Assembly: GCF_014269285.1 (NCBI RefSeq)
Contig: NZ_JACOAF010000004.1
Location: forward strand, 124,001 to 188,000
Direction of reading: 5' to 3'
Source: Rufibacter sediminis
Lineage (GTDB): Bacteria; Bacteroidota; Bacteroidia; Cytophagales; Hymenobacteraceae
Length of the DNA: 64,000 bases
Shown here: one piece after another, positions 42,214 through 51,674 of the stretch
Layout: the number at the start of each line of letters is the position of its first letter
Numbering within the stretch: position 1 is the stretch's first letter
Made by a program: the position numbers and the translations under genes
The notes under the pieces: generated by a model
Database searches by the model: none
What the model saw: the letters and a program-made list of their open reading frames with translations, nothing else
Told to the model about the DNA's origin: nothing

Positions 42214-43368
42214 ATGAAGATTTTACATTTTTGTGATCAGTTTTCCCCCTTGTCAGAGACATTTATTTATGATCTGATTGTGCAGTTGGAAGAAACAGGT
42301 GTTGAGAACACCATTGTGACTAATAAAAGGTTAAACGAAAATGAGAGACCCTTTGATAAAGTTGTTGAAGTTCCTAAATACAAAAAGAATCTGGTAGAAA
42401 GGTTTGTTTATAAACTCCAAGTTGTTTCAAGACTCAAATCAAATGTAGCTATTGAATGGGGAATAGTAAGGAACGCTATTGCTGATCAGCACCTAGTTGA
42501 AAAGGCAGATGTAATTCATGCTCATTACGGGCCGCAAGGGTGTGCTATTTTACCACTGGCACAAGCTTTTAATAAACCTTTGGTTGTGTCTTTTCATGGA
42601 TTTGATGCTTTTCAAATTTCAAAAGATCCTTTTTGGTTCAGACAATTACATATTCTCTTTCAGGGTGCTTCTATCATTACTGTTGTTTCTAAGATGATGA
42701 GGGAGCACCTGATCACATTAGGTTGCCCTGCAAGCAAATTGAGAGTGATCCATGTTGGTAAACAGATTAATAACTATGCTTTCAAGCCTCCAGTTGATAA
42801 AAAAATAAGGGATTTTATCTCTGTTGGCCGTATGGTGGAGAAAAAAGGTCACATAGACGGTGTGAAGGCAATTGAGCAGTTACTTAATAAATACCCTGAC
42901 CTTTCCCTAAAAATTATAGGAGACGGACCCTTATTAGAAGAGGTAAGGCTTTATGTTGAGCAGCACGCACTGAAGTCACATGTGCACATTTTAGGTAGCG
43001 TAAGCCATGCAGAGACCAAGCGCCAATTCTATGAAGCAGATGCATTTCTTCTTTGCAGTAAAACGGCAAGCAACGGTGATATGGAGGGTGTTCCTACCGT
43101 ACTTATGGAGGCCCAGTTCTTAGGATTGCCTTGTGTTTCAACCAAGCATTCTGGAATTCCTGAAGTGATACCTGAAAATAACCAGTGGCTCCTGGCAAAT
43201 GAGGGAGATGTAGATTCTATTTCTAAAGCAATTGAAGCGTTGTTAAATGCACCATATGAAGTAGTGCACACTGCGGCGGTAGAAGCCAGAAGGAAAGTAG
43301 AGGTTGAATTTGATCAATTCAAAGAGGCTGAAAAACTAAAAGAAATTTATCTAAACATACGGAAGTAG
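42214..43368 (+). CDS. GT4-family glycosyltransferase
   Basis: 384 residues with a two-domain GT-B fold. Seen: HAHYGPQGCAILPLA, VVSFHGFDAFQ, FISVGRMVEKKGHIDGVKA, and the nucleotide-sugar site EGVPTVLMEAQFLGLPCVST with its E-x7-E-like arrangement. It resembles colanic-acid/exopolysaccharide transferases (WcaL/AmsK-like), retaining type. First gene of the A+T-rich run, 9 bases before the pyruvyl transferase, so likely cotranscribed. Confidence 0.88.
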   Translation: MKILHFCDQFSPLSETFIYDLIVQLEETGVENTIVTNKRLNENERPFDKVVEVPKYKKNLVERFVYKLQVVSRLKSNVAIEWGIVRNAIADQHLVEKADVIHAHYGPQGCAILPLAQAFNKPLVVSFHGFDAFQISKDPFWFRQLHILFQGASIITVVSKMMREHLITLGCPASKLRVIHVGKQINNYAFKPPVDKKIRDFISVGRMVEKKGHIDGVKAIEQLLNKYPDLSLKIIGDGPLLEEVRLYVEQHALKSHVHILGSVSHAETKRQFYEADAFLLCSKTASNGDMEGVPTVLMEAQFLGLPCVSTKHSGIPEVIPENNQWLLANEGDVDSISKAIEALLNAPYEVVHTAAVEARRKVEVEFDQFKEAEKLKEIYLNIRK

Positions 43369-43377
43369 AGAAATCTT

Positions 43378-44655
43378 ATGAAAGTTATTATTTCAAATGC
43401 TGTTACCTTAAATGGTGGTGATGCTGCCATTTTAGAGGCACTAATTACGGTAATCAAAGAGACATACGGAGGAAATACAGAATTTATTGTGTATGATAAT
43501 AATCCAGAAGTTGCTTCAAAATACTATACCAATATTAACTATAGAAAATTAATCTATTTAAAATATAAAAAAACTTTCTCTGGAAAACTGGGGTGGCGCT
43601 TTTCCAAGTTCTACCACTATGTTGCTTTAAAAAGGTTGATGCTGGCTGCAAAGCTTTATTCCTCAGGAAAAGAAAGTGCAGCTTATGCCTTGCTGTCAAA
43701 GCAGCAAAAAGAAGATTTTGAAATATATAGAACCGCAGACTTAGTTGTATCTACAGGTGGAACCTTGCTTGTGGAAAATTATGACCTCCAGCCAAGGTTC
43801 TATGATTATTACTTTACCTTGGCTTTGAAAAAGCCTCTAGTGTTTTTTACCCAATCTTTAGGACCTTTCAAGAAACCAGAGAATAAGAAGCACATAAAAG
43901 AAATCTTTAATCAGGCAAAAATGATTCTCTTAAGAGATGAGGCTTCTTATAATAATCTTAAAGAGATTGATGTAGATGTATCAAAAGCACACGTTTGTGC
44001 TGATGTTGTTTTTGCCGTTGCGGAGCCCCAAGATCTGGAGGTTGCAAAGAAGAAGGAGGTGAAACAGCCGCCCAAAGTAGCAATCTCAGTGAGAGATTGG
44101 CCTTTCTTTAAAAATCGATCAGTAGAAGAGGGGACCGCATTGTACTATAGCTCTGTAGCTGCCATCTGTGAATATGTTGTGAAGAACTTAGGTGGGGAAG
44201 TAGTTTTTATTTCTACTTGCCAAGGTATCAAAGAATACAGAACTGATGACTCAAAAGTTGCTGCAGAAATTTATGAAATCTTGCCTTCTGAGGTGAAGCA
44301 GCGAGCTTCTGTTAATAGCGATTTTCATACTCCAGAGGAATTGAAGATAGTTATGGAAAAATTTGATCTAGTGGTATCAACTAGAATGCATTCTGCGATT
44401 CAGTCTTTATCAATAGGTATTCCAGTATTGCCCATTGCATATGAGTTTAAAACCAAAGAATTGTTCAGTAAACTTATTGACCGTGATTTAATTTTAGATA
44501 TTGAAACCATTACACCAGAATCATGTGTAGAGACATTCAAAAGATTTTTGGCGTATATGCCTTCAAATAGAGAAAGCTTGTTTGAGAAGGTTGAGGCTGA
44601 GCGAATCTCGTCATTGAAGCCTGTAGGTTACTTAAAAAGGGAAGTTTCTCTTTAG
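43378..44655 (+). CDS. Polysaccharide pyruvyl transferase family protein
   Basis: 425 residues. An N-terminal NAVTLNGGDAAILEAL (GDxAI motif) and C-terminal STRMHSAIQSLSIGIPVLPIAYE mark the CsaB/WcaK-like PF04230 family. It would attach pyruvate ketals from phosphoenolpyruvate to sugars of the polymer, adding negative charge. Its position between a GT4 and a flippase gene fits repeat-unit decoration. Some family members do other transfers, so the group added is not certain. Confidence 0.85.
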   Translation: MKVIISNAVTLNGGDAAILEALITVIKETYGGNTEFIVYDNNPEVASKYYTNINYRKLIYLKYKKTFSGKLGWRFSKFYHYVALKRLMLAAKLYSSGKESAAYALLSKQQKEDFEIYRTADLVVSTGGTLLVENYDLQPRFYDYYFTLALKKPLVFFTQSLGPFKKPENKKHIKEIFNQAKMILLRDEASYNNLKEIDVDVSKAHVCADVVFAVAEPQDLEVAKKKEVKQPPKVAISVRDWPFFKNRSVEEGTALYYSSVAAICEYVVKNLGGEVVFISTCQGIKEYRTDDSKVAAEIYEILPSEVKQRASVNSDFHTPEELKIVMEKFDLVVSTRMHSAIQSLSIGIPVLPIAYEFKTKELFSKLIDRDLILDIETITPESCVETFKRFLAYMPSNRESLFEKVEAERISSLKPVGYLKREVSL

Positions 44656-44682
44656 GGTTTTGCATATTAAAAATAAAAAAAG

Positions 44683-46137
44683 TTGGTATCCAATTCTAAA
44701 ATAATCAATGGGCTGAAGTGGAGTACTATTTCTCAACTAGCAGTCCAAATTATACTTTTTGTTATAGGTGTTGTTCTAGCCAGATTGCTTTCGCCACTTG
44801 ACTACGGATTGATTGGAATGGTGCTGGTATTTACTGGGTTTGCTTCTATCTTCATTGATATGGGGTTGGGTTCAGCTTTGATTCAAAAGAAAGATGTACA
44901 GCAAATCCATATTAATACAGTCTTTTTTATCAACCTTGCGGTTGGAGCATTACTCACAATACTTATGTATTTTGGGGCTGATTTTATTGCTAAATTCTAT
45001 ACAGAACCTAAACTAACGCAAATTTCAAAGGTTCTTTCTTTTAATTTCTTCCTAAGTTCCCTTAGCTCCGTTCAAAGGTCTTTAATATCGAAATCCCTGG
45101 ACATGAAAAAGCTTTCCCAAGTAGATATAGGAACCAATCTGCTAGCTGGGGCTATCTGTATTTTACTTGCATATCTCGGCTATGGGGTGTGGAGTTTGGT
45201 GTGTAACTATTTGATAGTTAATCTAATAAGTGCTGTGTTTGTTTGGAGTTTATCCCCTTGGAAACCGCGGCTACAATTCAGTAAATCTGCTTTCAGAGAG
45301 TTGTCTGGATACAGCGGTAATTTATTAGGCTTTGGCATACTTAACTATTGGGTTAGAAATTTAGATAATTTGCTTATTGGGAAATACGTAGGCACTAGTG
45401 CTTTAGGTGTGTATACAAAAGCCTATTCACTCATGTTACTACCAATTACTCAAATAACTTCTGTAATATCAAGAGTAATGTTCCCTGCTTTATCTGCTAT
45501 GCAAGATGACAAGGAAAAAGTAAGAAGTGTGTATCTTAGAACTATTGGAATCATAGCTTTCATCACTTTCCCATTAATGGTAGGGCTGTTTGTGGTGGCA
45601 GAATATTTCATTCTCACTGTTTATGGTAAAAAATGGATTATGGTGGTTCCTATTCTTAAAATCTTATGTGTGGTTGGCCTAGTGCAGTCTGTTACTACTA
45701 CTACAGGTTGGATCTTCAACTCCCAAGGTAAAACCAATATCCAATTTAGATGGGCTATTTTTACTAGTATTTTTAGGTGTGTCTCATTTGTAATAGGGTT
45801 GAGGTGGGGAGTTCTAGGGATTGCGAATACCTACATGATTGGGACTTTAATACTTATGGCCCCATCTCTTATACTTGCTGGAAATGTAATAAACTTGTCT
45901 TTTAAAAATATGACGAAAGCATTGCTTCCTATCCTCTTTATTTCAGTATTTATGGGAGTATGTGTGTATGGGCTAAGATTGCTGTTAAGTAATCTAAATC
46001 TCCACCATATAGTTTGTCTGGTAATATTGAGCGTCTTTGGAGGAGGCATTTATGTTGCACTAGCCATTGGCTTTAAGACGCAGCCATTCAAAGAAATGCT
46101 AGCACTTTATAAAAAGAAAAAATTTGTTCCTGTGTAG
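44683..46137 (+). CDS. Wzx-type polysaccharide flippase (WzxC-like), first of two
   Basis: 484 residues, about 12-14 membrane spans, MOP superfamily. WSTISQLAVQIILFVIGVVLARLLSPLDYG, given here as VVLARLLSPLDYGLIGMV, is the classical opening of the PST/WzxC group; NLLIGKYVGTSALGVYTKAY follows. It starts with TTG at 44683; the first in-frame ATG would remove the first membrane span. It moves lipid-linked repeat units to the periplasmic face. Confidence 0.88.
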   Translation: MVSNSKIINGLKWSTISQLAVQIILFVIGVVLARLLSPLDYGLIGMVLVFTGFASIFIDMGLGSALIQKKDVQQIHINTVFFINLAVGALLTILMYFGADFIAKFYTEPKLTQISKVLSFNFFLSSLSSVQRSLISKSLDMKKLSQVDIGTNLLAGAICILLAYLGYGVWSLVCNYLIVNLISAVFVWSLSPWKPRLQFSKSAFRELSGYSGNLLGFGILNYWVRNLDNLLIGKYVGTSALGVYTKAYSLMLLPITQITSVISRVMFPALSAMQDDKEKVRSVYLRTIGIIAFITFPLMVGLFVVAEYFILTVYGKKWIMVVPILKILCVVGLVQSVTTTTGWIFNSQGKTNIQFRWAIFTSIFRCVSFVIGLRWGVLGIANTYMIGTLILMAPSLILAGNVINLSFKNMTKALLPILFISVFMGVCVYGLRLLLSNLNLHHIVCLVILSVFGGGIYVALAIGFKTQPFKEMLALYKKKKFVPV

Positions 46138-46286
46138 AATTTATTTTTTTTAAAATTTGCATTAAATATCTAAAACGGTTTTCTCACAAACTAGATGCTC
46201 ATGAAATATGATTTAGCCGTAGAGCGGGAGAAGATGATTGCACAATTTTACACTAGGGATTATATATTAGTTTGCACTGTTTGCAT

Positions 46287-47210
46287 ATGAAAAAGTTAAG
46301 CATTGTCATTCCTACTTACAATAGGGGCGGTAAAATCAAAACAACCCTAGACAGTTTAAAAGCTCAAACTTTTACTGATTTTGAAGTAATTATAGTGAAT
46401 GACGGCTCAACAGATAACACAAGAGAAGTCTTGGATAATTTGAGTCTTCAGTATGCATATGCCATTCAAGTTATACATCAAGAGAATCTTGGAAGATCTG
46501 GGGCTCGCAATTCTGGCTTTGCAGCCGCCACGGCTCCAATTGTAGTTTCTTTTGATGATGACATGAGGTTAGAACCCCAATGTCTAGAGGAGCATTATAA
46601 GCACCATCAGGCACTACCAGGAAGTATACAAGTAGGTGAGGTAAAAGAAGACCCTAATTTAGCTGAAACAGATATCCAAAGGTTTTTGGCACATGTGCGG
46701 GTTGGATGGCTAAAGGTGTTACATGAAGCAGAGATGCCAATGAGAAGGGAGAATACATACATCACTTCTGCTAACTTTTCAATTAGTAAATTGGATTTTG
46801 ACAGAATTGGCGGCTTTGATCCTCGATTGCGGGCAATTGTTGATTATGACCTTGCTATGAGAGCCACTGTTCTGGGCATTCCTATCTATTACAACAAGAA
46901 TGCCTTTGCATGGCATGATGACTTTATTTCATGCAGGCCATACATATTGCGAAGAAGGCAGGGTACAGAAAATGAGAAGTTATTGATGTCTCTCAAACCA
47001 GAATTGGTGTCTATGTTTCACAGGTATAAAGAAGATTCACCTGCTGGAATAAAGTTATTTATCTACTCACTTCTAGGTAATAAGCTTTTGGTGGATAGTA
47101 TTGATAAATACAATTTCTTCCAGTGGCTACTTCCTGAAAAAATACGATATAAGCTTTATGCCGCAATTATTACATCATTGGCAAAGTATTTTCCTGAAAG
47201 ACCTATTTGA
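46287..47210 (+). CDS. GT2-family glycosyltransferase
   Basis: 307 residues from the ATG at 46287 (MKKLSIVIPTYNRGG); an ATG five codons upstream is less likely. A GT-A fold with VNDGSTDNTREVL, the D-x-D-like FDDDMRLEPQ, and RIGGFDPRLRAIVDYDLAMRA. Inverting transferase, soluble or membrane-associated. A 150-base A+T-rich gap separates it from the flippase. Confidence 0.9.
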   Translation: MKKLSIVIPTYNRGGKIKTTLDSLKAQTFTDFEVIIVNDGSTDNTREVLDNLSLQYAYAIQVIHQENLGRSGARNSGFAAATAPIVVSFDDDMRLEPQCLEEHYKHHQALPGSIQVGEVKEDPNLAETDIQRFLAHVRVGWLKVLHEAEMPMRRENTYITSANFSISKLDFDRIGGFDPRLRAIVDYDLAMRATVLGIPIYYNKNAFAWHDDFISCRPYILRRRQGTENEKLLMSLKPELVSMFHRYKEDSPAGIKLFIYSLLGNKLLVDSIDKYNFFQWLLPEKIRYKLYAAIITSLAKYFPERPI

Positions 47211-47354
47211 TTTTCTTTGATGAAAGAAAAAGCTAACAATAAAATGACTTGTTTTATAAATAGGGGTAAAAAGATAAAAAGTGTCTGAATTTTAAACAAC
47301 TCTTTATTTTGAATTCATTCATTTAGAACAAATTTCATTAAAACGTATGCATAG

Positions 47355-48053
47355 TTAAAGACGTATTTTATGTGTTTGTAAAAAATATGTCAATAATTCA
47401 ATGTCATCAATAGAATCTATATTTACCCCTTCCTCCATTTCATAAGGGAGGGTATTGCTGTTTATAAGGTTACCTGTTGAAAGTAAATATTCAACTTTTA
47501 CAATATAAACTGCACCATTTAGCTTATAAATTGGTGGTAGTAATTGGCGAGGTAGTTCGGATGAAGTATTGTCAAGAAAACTAAGTAAATAGCCCTCAGG
47601 AGATATTATTTTCAGTTTATAAGGGTGTGGTTCAATCAAACGAGAAACTGACACAACTCCACTGGCGTTCTGATTTGTATGAAGTATTTGAAGCATATTT
47701 GTTATATCACTTGGTTTACGAACGGGAGAGGTTGGTTGCAATAACAGGACTAGATCATAGTTATATCCTCTATGTTGGAGAGAGGTAATCAAATCAATGA
47801 GTACATCTGCTGTTTTTGCTATATCAGAAGATAATGTTGAAGGCCTTAACCCTAAAGATCTTGCTCCAGCTTCTTTTGCGATTGCTTCATATACAGGAGA
47901 GTCAGTGCTAATGAAGATATCAGTTACTTCAGGGCATTGTTTGGCTGTTTCAATAGCATAGGTTAAAAGTGGTTTTCCGTTGATAGGGTATATATTTTTA
48001 TCTTTGACTCCTTTTGAGCCACTTCTAGCAGGGATTATAGCTAATATTTTCAT
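47355..48053 (-). CDS. neuA: Acylneuraminate (CMP-nonulosonate) cytidylyltransferase
   Basis: 232 residues. The NeuA signature IPARSGSKGVKDKNI is at the N-terminus, with ISTDSPVYEAIA and LLQPTSPVRKPSDI following. It activates a nonulosonic acid as the CMP-sugar. It is the only minus-strand gene among the sugar-assembly genes between 42 and 58 kb and is divergent from neuB with an 88-base gap. From sequence alone it could serve sialic or legionaminic acid. Confidence 0.9.
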   Translation of the reverse strand: MKILAIIPARSGSKGVKDKNIYPINGKPLLTYAIETAKQCPEVTDIFISTDSPVYEAIAKEAGARSLGLRPSTLSSDIAKTADVLIDLITSLQHRGYNYDLVLLLQPTSPVRKPSDITNMLQILHTNQNASGVVSVSRLIEPHPYKLKIISPEGYLLSFLDNTSSELPRQLLPPIYKLNGAVYIVKVEYLLSTGNLINSNTLPYEMEEGVNIDSIDDIELLTYFLQTHKIRL

Positions 48054-48141
48054 AGTGTATATATTGTGGAGTGACCAATTTCAGAATGAATACAAATATA
48101 GATTGCATTTTTATGTTTCCTTTAAATCCTGATTGACAAAA

Positions 48142-49152
48142 ATGAACAAAGTAGAAGTCATAGTTGAGATTGGTCAAGCCCATGATGGAAGTTTAGGCAT
48201 TCTCCATTCCTATATAGATGCCGTTGCTTCTAGTGGAGCAGATGTGATAAAATTTCAAACGCATATTGCTGAAGCAGAAAGTAGTTTACAAGAGCCGTTT
48301 AGGGTAAAGTTTTCTTATGAAGATGAAACTAGATTTGATTATTGGAAAAGAATGGAATTTACAATTTCCCAATGGGAAGAAATTAAAAATCATTGTGAAT
48401 TAGTCGGATTAGAGTTTATGAGTTCCCCTTTTTCATTAGCAGCTGTAGATCTTCTGGAAAATTTAAACGTAAATCGCTATAAAATTGCATCTGGTGAGAT
48501 TAATAATTTATTAATGCTTGAAAAAATAGCCAGAACAGGTAAACCAATTATATTATCATCTGGAATGAGCTCTTTTTCAGAGTTGGAGAAAACAATTGAG
48601 TTTTTAAAGCCATTTGGCAATGAGCTTTCCATTATGCAATGTACTACAGCATATCCTACCGCTCCAGAACAAGTAGGCCTAAATGTCATTAAGCTAATGC
48701 AAGAAAAATTTAGGTTGATGACAGGTTTATCTGACCATTCAGGTACCATATTTCCGTCGCTAGCTGCTGTCACTCTAGGCGCTTCTTTAATAGAAGTACA
48801 TGCTGTTTTTCACAAAAAGATTTTTGGGCCAGATACTATCGCTTCCCTTACGATTGAAGAATTAACAGAACTTGTTAAAGGAGTAAGATTCATTTCTAAG
48901 GCGATAGATAATCCAATAGACAAGAACGAAAATGGACAGTTTGTTGAATTGAAGAAAATATTTGAGAAAACTTTAGCAGTTAATAAAAACTTGACCGTTG
49001 GACATATTTTGACTCAAGATGATTTAGAAAGTAAGAAGCCAACTAATTGTGGATTGCCGGTAAGTGATTTCAAGCGTGTGATAGGGAGAAAATTAAAAAA
49101 ATCTTTAAATAGATACGATTTTCTTAAAAAGGAAGATTTAGAGAATGAATAA
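48142..49152 (+). CDS. neuB: N-acetylneuraminate synthase family protein
   Basis: 336 residues from the ATG at 48142 (MNKVEVIVEIGQAHDG); a TTG three codons upstream is possible. TIM-barrel motifs ADVIKFQTH, YKIASGEINN, SSGMSSFSELE and GLSDHSGT are followed by an antifreeze-like SAF domain (about 275-336, ending GRKLKKSLNRYDFLKKED). It condenses phosphoenolpyruvate with ManNAc or a related hexosamine. Overlaps neuC by 8 bases. Confidence 0.92.
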   Translation: MNKVEVIVEIGQAHDGSLGILHSYIDAVASSGADVIKFQTHIAEAESSLQEPFRVKFSYEDETRFDYWKRMEFTISQWEEIKNHCELVGLEFMSSPFSLAAVDLLENLNVNRYKIASGEINNLLMLEKIARTGKPIILSSGMSSFSELEKTIEFLKPFGNELSIMQCTTAYPTAPEQVGLNVIKLMQEKFRLMTGLSDHSGTIFPSLAAVTLGASLIEVHAVFHKKIFGPDTIASLTIEELTELVKGVRFISKAIDNPIDKNENGQFVELKKIFEKTLAVNKNLTVGHILTQDDLESKKPTNCGLPVSDFKRVIGRKLKKSLNRYDFLKKEDLENE

Positions 49153-50305
49153 GAGAAATATATGTGTTGTTATTACAGCTAGACCAAGTTACAGTAGAAT
49201 TAAGACTGCATTATTAGCTATTAAGGAGCATCCAGAATTGAATTTGCAATTAGTGGTTGCAGCTTCAGCGCTTCTTGAGAGGTATGGAAGTGTAGTTAAA
49301 TATATTGAAGAGGATGGATTAGAAATTACTAGAAAGATTTATACTGTGCTGGAAGGAGAGAACCTTATTTCTATGGCTAAGACCACAGGGATTGGTATTT
49401 CTGAATTGGCATCAGTTTTTGATGATTTGAAGCCTGATATAGTGGTAACTATAGCTGATAGATATGAAACTATCTCCACTGCTATCGCTGCTTCTTATAT
49501 GAACATACCCTTAGCCCATATTCAAGGGGGGGAGGTGACTGGTAACATAGATGAAAAGGTGAGACATGCAATAACAAAGCTTGCAGACCTTCACTTGGTA
49601 ACTACCTCTATGGCTAAGGACCGTGTTATTAAAATGGGAGAGAATCCTGAAAATGTATTTGTAACAGGTTGTCCTTCTATTGATTTAGCCAAGGAGATAT
49701 ATTTAGATCCCGAATTAAATTTTGATCCGATTTTTAAATACGGTGGTGTTGGTGCTAATATTCAAGTAAAACCAAATAATTATTTGGTGGTAATGCAACA
49801 TCCAGTTACTACCTCTCATGAACGTGCTCAAGAGGAAATAAATGCTACTCTTGAAGCTGTTTTAGAATTGAATTATCCAACAATGTTATTTTGGCCTAAT
49901 GTAGATGCTGGATCAGATGGCACCTCTAAAGCAATACGTGTTTTTAGAGAGAAAAATCTTTCAAATAAAGTTCATTTTTTTAAAAATATGAGTGGTACCG
50001 ATTTCCTCCGAGTTTTAAATAATAGCTTATGTCTGATTGGAAATTCTAGTGTTGGAATCAGGGAATGTTCCTATTTGGGTGTTCCTGTTGTGAATTTGGG
50101 TAATAGGCAAAATCGGAGAGATAGAGGCCAAAACGTTATAGATGTTGGATATCACAGCGAAGAAATAATAAAGGCTGTAGAAGAGCAAATTGCTCATGGT
50201 AAATACGAGAAAAGTTCTATTTATGGTAATGGCAATGCTGCTGAAAATATAGCAAATGTTCTTGCAACAGCAGTTTTGAGTATTGAAAAAGTTTTAATGT
50301 ATTGA
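49145..50305 (+). CDS. neuC: UDP-N-acetylglucosamine 2-epimerase (hydrolysing)
   Basis: 386 residues. ITARPSYSRIKTALLAI, ADRYETISTAIAA, HIQGGEVTGNIDEKVRHA and GNSSVGIRECSYLGVPVVNLG are typical of the hydrolysing NeuC branch, which yields ManNAc plus UDP. The presence of only neuA/B/C, without the dehydratase and aminotransferase needed for legionaminic or pseudaminic acid, favours Neu5Ac, although those genes could lie elsewhere. Confidence 0.9.
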   Translation: MNKRNICVVITARPSYSRIKTALLAIKEHPELNLQLVVAASALLERYGSVVKYIEEDGLEITRKIYTVLEGENLISMAKTTGIGISELASVFDDLKPDIVVTIADRYETISTAIAASYMNIPLAHIQGGEVTGNIDEKVRHAITKLADLHLVTTSMAKDRVIKMGENPENVFVTGCPSIDLAKEIYLDPELNFDPIFKYGGVGANIQVKPNNYLVVMQHPVTTSHERAQEEINATLEAVLELNYPTMLFWPNVDAGSDGTSKAIRVFREKNLSNKVHFFKNMSGTDFLRVLNNSLCLIGNSSVGIRECSYLGVPVVNLGNRQNRRDRGQNVIDVGYHSEEIIKAVEEQIAHGKYEKSSIYGNGNAAENIANVLATAVLSIEKVLMY

Positions 50306-50402
50306 ATACTTATGTCTTAAATGTATTGGTTTTTAAGTGTAGAATCTCTCTTTGATATAATAGTATAATGGGTGTACAGGTAGCTGTATTGAGTAAAAGT
50401 TA

Positions 50403-51674
50403 ATGAAGCAGAGAATATTAGTTGTAGGTGATTATAGTAGAAAAGACTTTTTGAGTTTGTTTGATAGTGTAAAGGACTGTCTTGAGCTTTACTTTATTGA
50501 ATTTGCGCATGAAAATGAAAGTAGGAATAATTATTACCAATCCTATGGTAAAGGGATATTCTGGAAGGATTATTCCAGTGCCTATGATTTATTAGATATA
50601 ATCAAACCTGGGAAAGTTCTTTTCTTTTTTATTGAAAGCTTTAATCATGTTGCATTGAATGTAGCTTGTAAATCCAAGGCCATACCAACTTTTCACTTGG
50701 AGCATGGCCTTAGAGATTATAATATAGTGGCATTAAAAGATCAGGCAAGAAAGCAATCAATTGCTTTATTAAATAAACAAAAAAGTGATAAAAATAAAAA
50801 CGATATAATCAAAAATTTTAAGAAGAGGGATAGGATTTATAATTCTTTATTCTTTATTAATACATTATTGCGATCTAATCTAAGGTTAGCTAAATTCTTG
50901 TTTCAATATTACCTAATAAGGAAGAGGAATAATATATTTGATACTTTCAAAAAAGTTAACTCTAGTTTAAGATTAGCGAATACCTATATTTCTTTTAGTC
51001 CTGCCATATTTGAAACTCATAAAAGATTAGATCATCTGGAAGATGATCATAATGTCATATATATAGGGGTACCATATTTTGATAAATATTATCAAGCTTA
51101 CAAATCTTCTAGGAATATTGAGGGGAAAGTAGCAATTTTTGTAGATCATCCGCACGTGACTCAAGGCTCTTTTGGCTGGACTAAGGAAAATAAAGAGGTT
51201 TTTATTTATAATTTAGTTGTTGCATGTAAAGAATCAGGGTACAGGTTATTGGTAAAATCTCACCCCCTAGGGGTAGTAGATAAAGAATGCTGGCTGCAAG
51301 TAGCAGGCGAAGACAAAGAAGTAGAGCTGATAGATGATTCTACTTTAGAGCAGGAGATTTCATCTGTTTCTGTAGTGTTTGGTTTTTTCTCCACCTTACT
51401 TATGCCTTTGGCAGCACTTCCACATACTGTTGTTTTTACACTAGAAGTGCATCCGTCTCTCATAGGAAAGGGGGTTATTTTGTCTGAATTCTTGGTAAAT
51501 AGTGGGGTTAGTTATCCGGTTTTGAATGTTCATGATCTGCCAAGTTTGCTTCATAATATAGATTTTTATAAGACAGCTCAGAGGAAAAATAAAAATTATT
51601 TCGTTGAAAAATGGATGTATAAATTCGATGGAAATGCCAATGAAAGGCTAGGTAGTGTGTTATTAAGTACATGA
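50403..51674 (+). CDS. Unassigned GT-B-like protein, candidate sialyltransferase
   Basis: 423 residues, no signal peptide or membrane span. I cannot assign a family by eye. Visible are FHLEHGLRDY (EHG 100-102), VKSHPLG (K285-P288) and VFGFFSTLLMPLA (S330-T331). An acidic/His-Gly motif, a Lys-x-His-Pro motif and a late Ser/Thr pair in this order occur in bacterial poly- and oligo-sialyltransferases of GT-B fold, and in CDP-glycerol-type transferases. The site directly after neuBC and a 4-base overlap with the next flippase make transfer of the nonulosonate a fair inference. Confidence 0.5.
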   Translation: MKQRILVVGDYSRKDFLSLFDSVKDCLELYFIEFAHENESRNNYYQSYGKGIFWKDYSSAYDLLDIIKPGKVLFFFIESFNHVALNVACKSKAIPTFHLEHGLRDYNIVALKDQARKQSIALLNKQKSDKNKNDIIKNFKKRDRIYNSLFFINTLLRSNLRLAKFLFQYYLIRKRNNIFDTFKKVNSSLRLANTYISFSPAIFETHKRLDHLEDDHNVIYIGVPYFDKYYQAYKSSRNIEGKVAIFVDHPHVTQGSFGWTKENKEVFIYNLVVACKESGYRLLVKSHPLGVVDKECWLQVAGEDKEVELIDDSTLEQEISSVSVVFGFFSTLLMPLAALPHTVVFTLEVHPSLIGKGVILSEFLVNSGVSYPVLNVHDLPSLLHNIDFYKTAQRKNKNYFVEKWMYKFDGNANERLGSVLLST

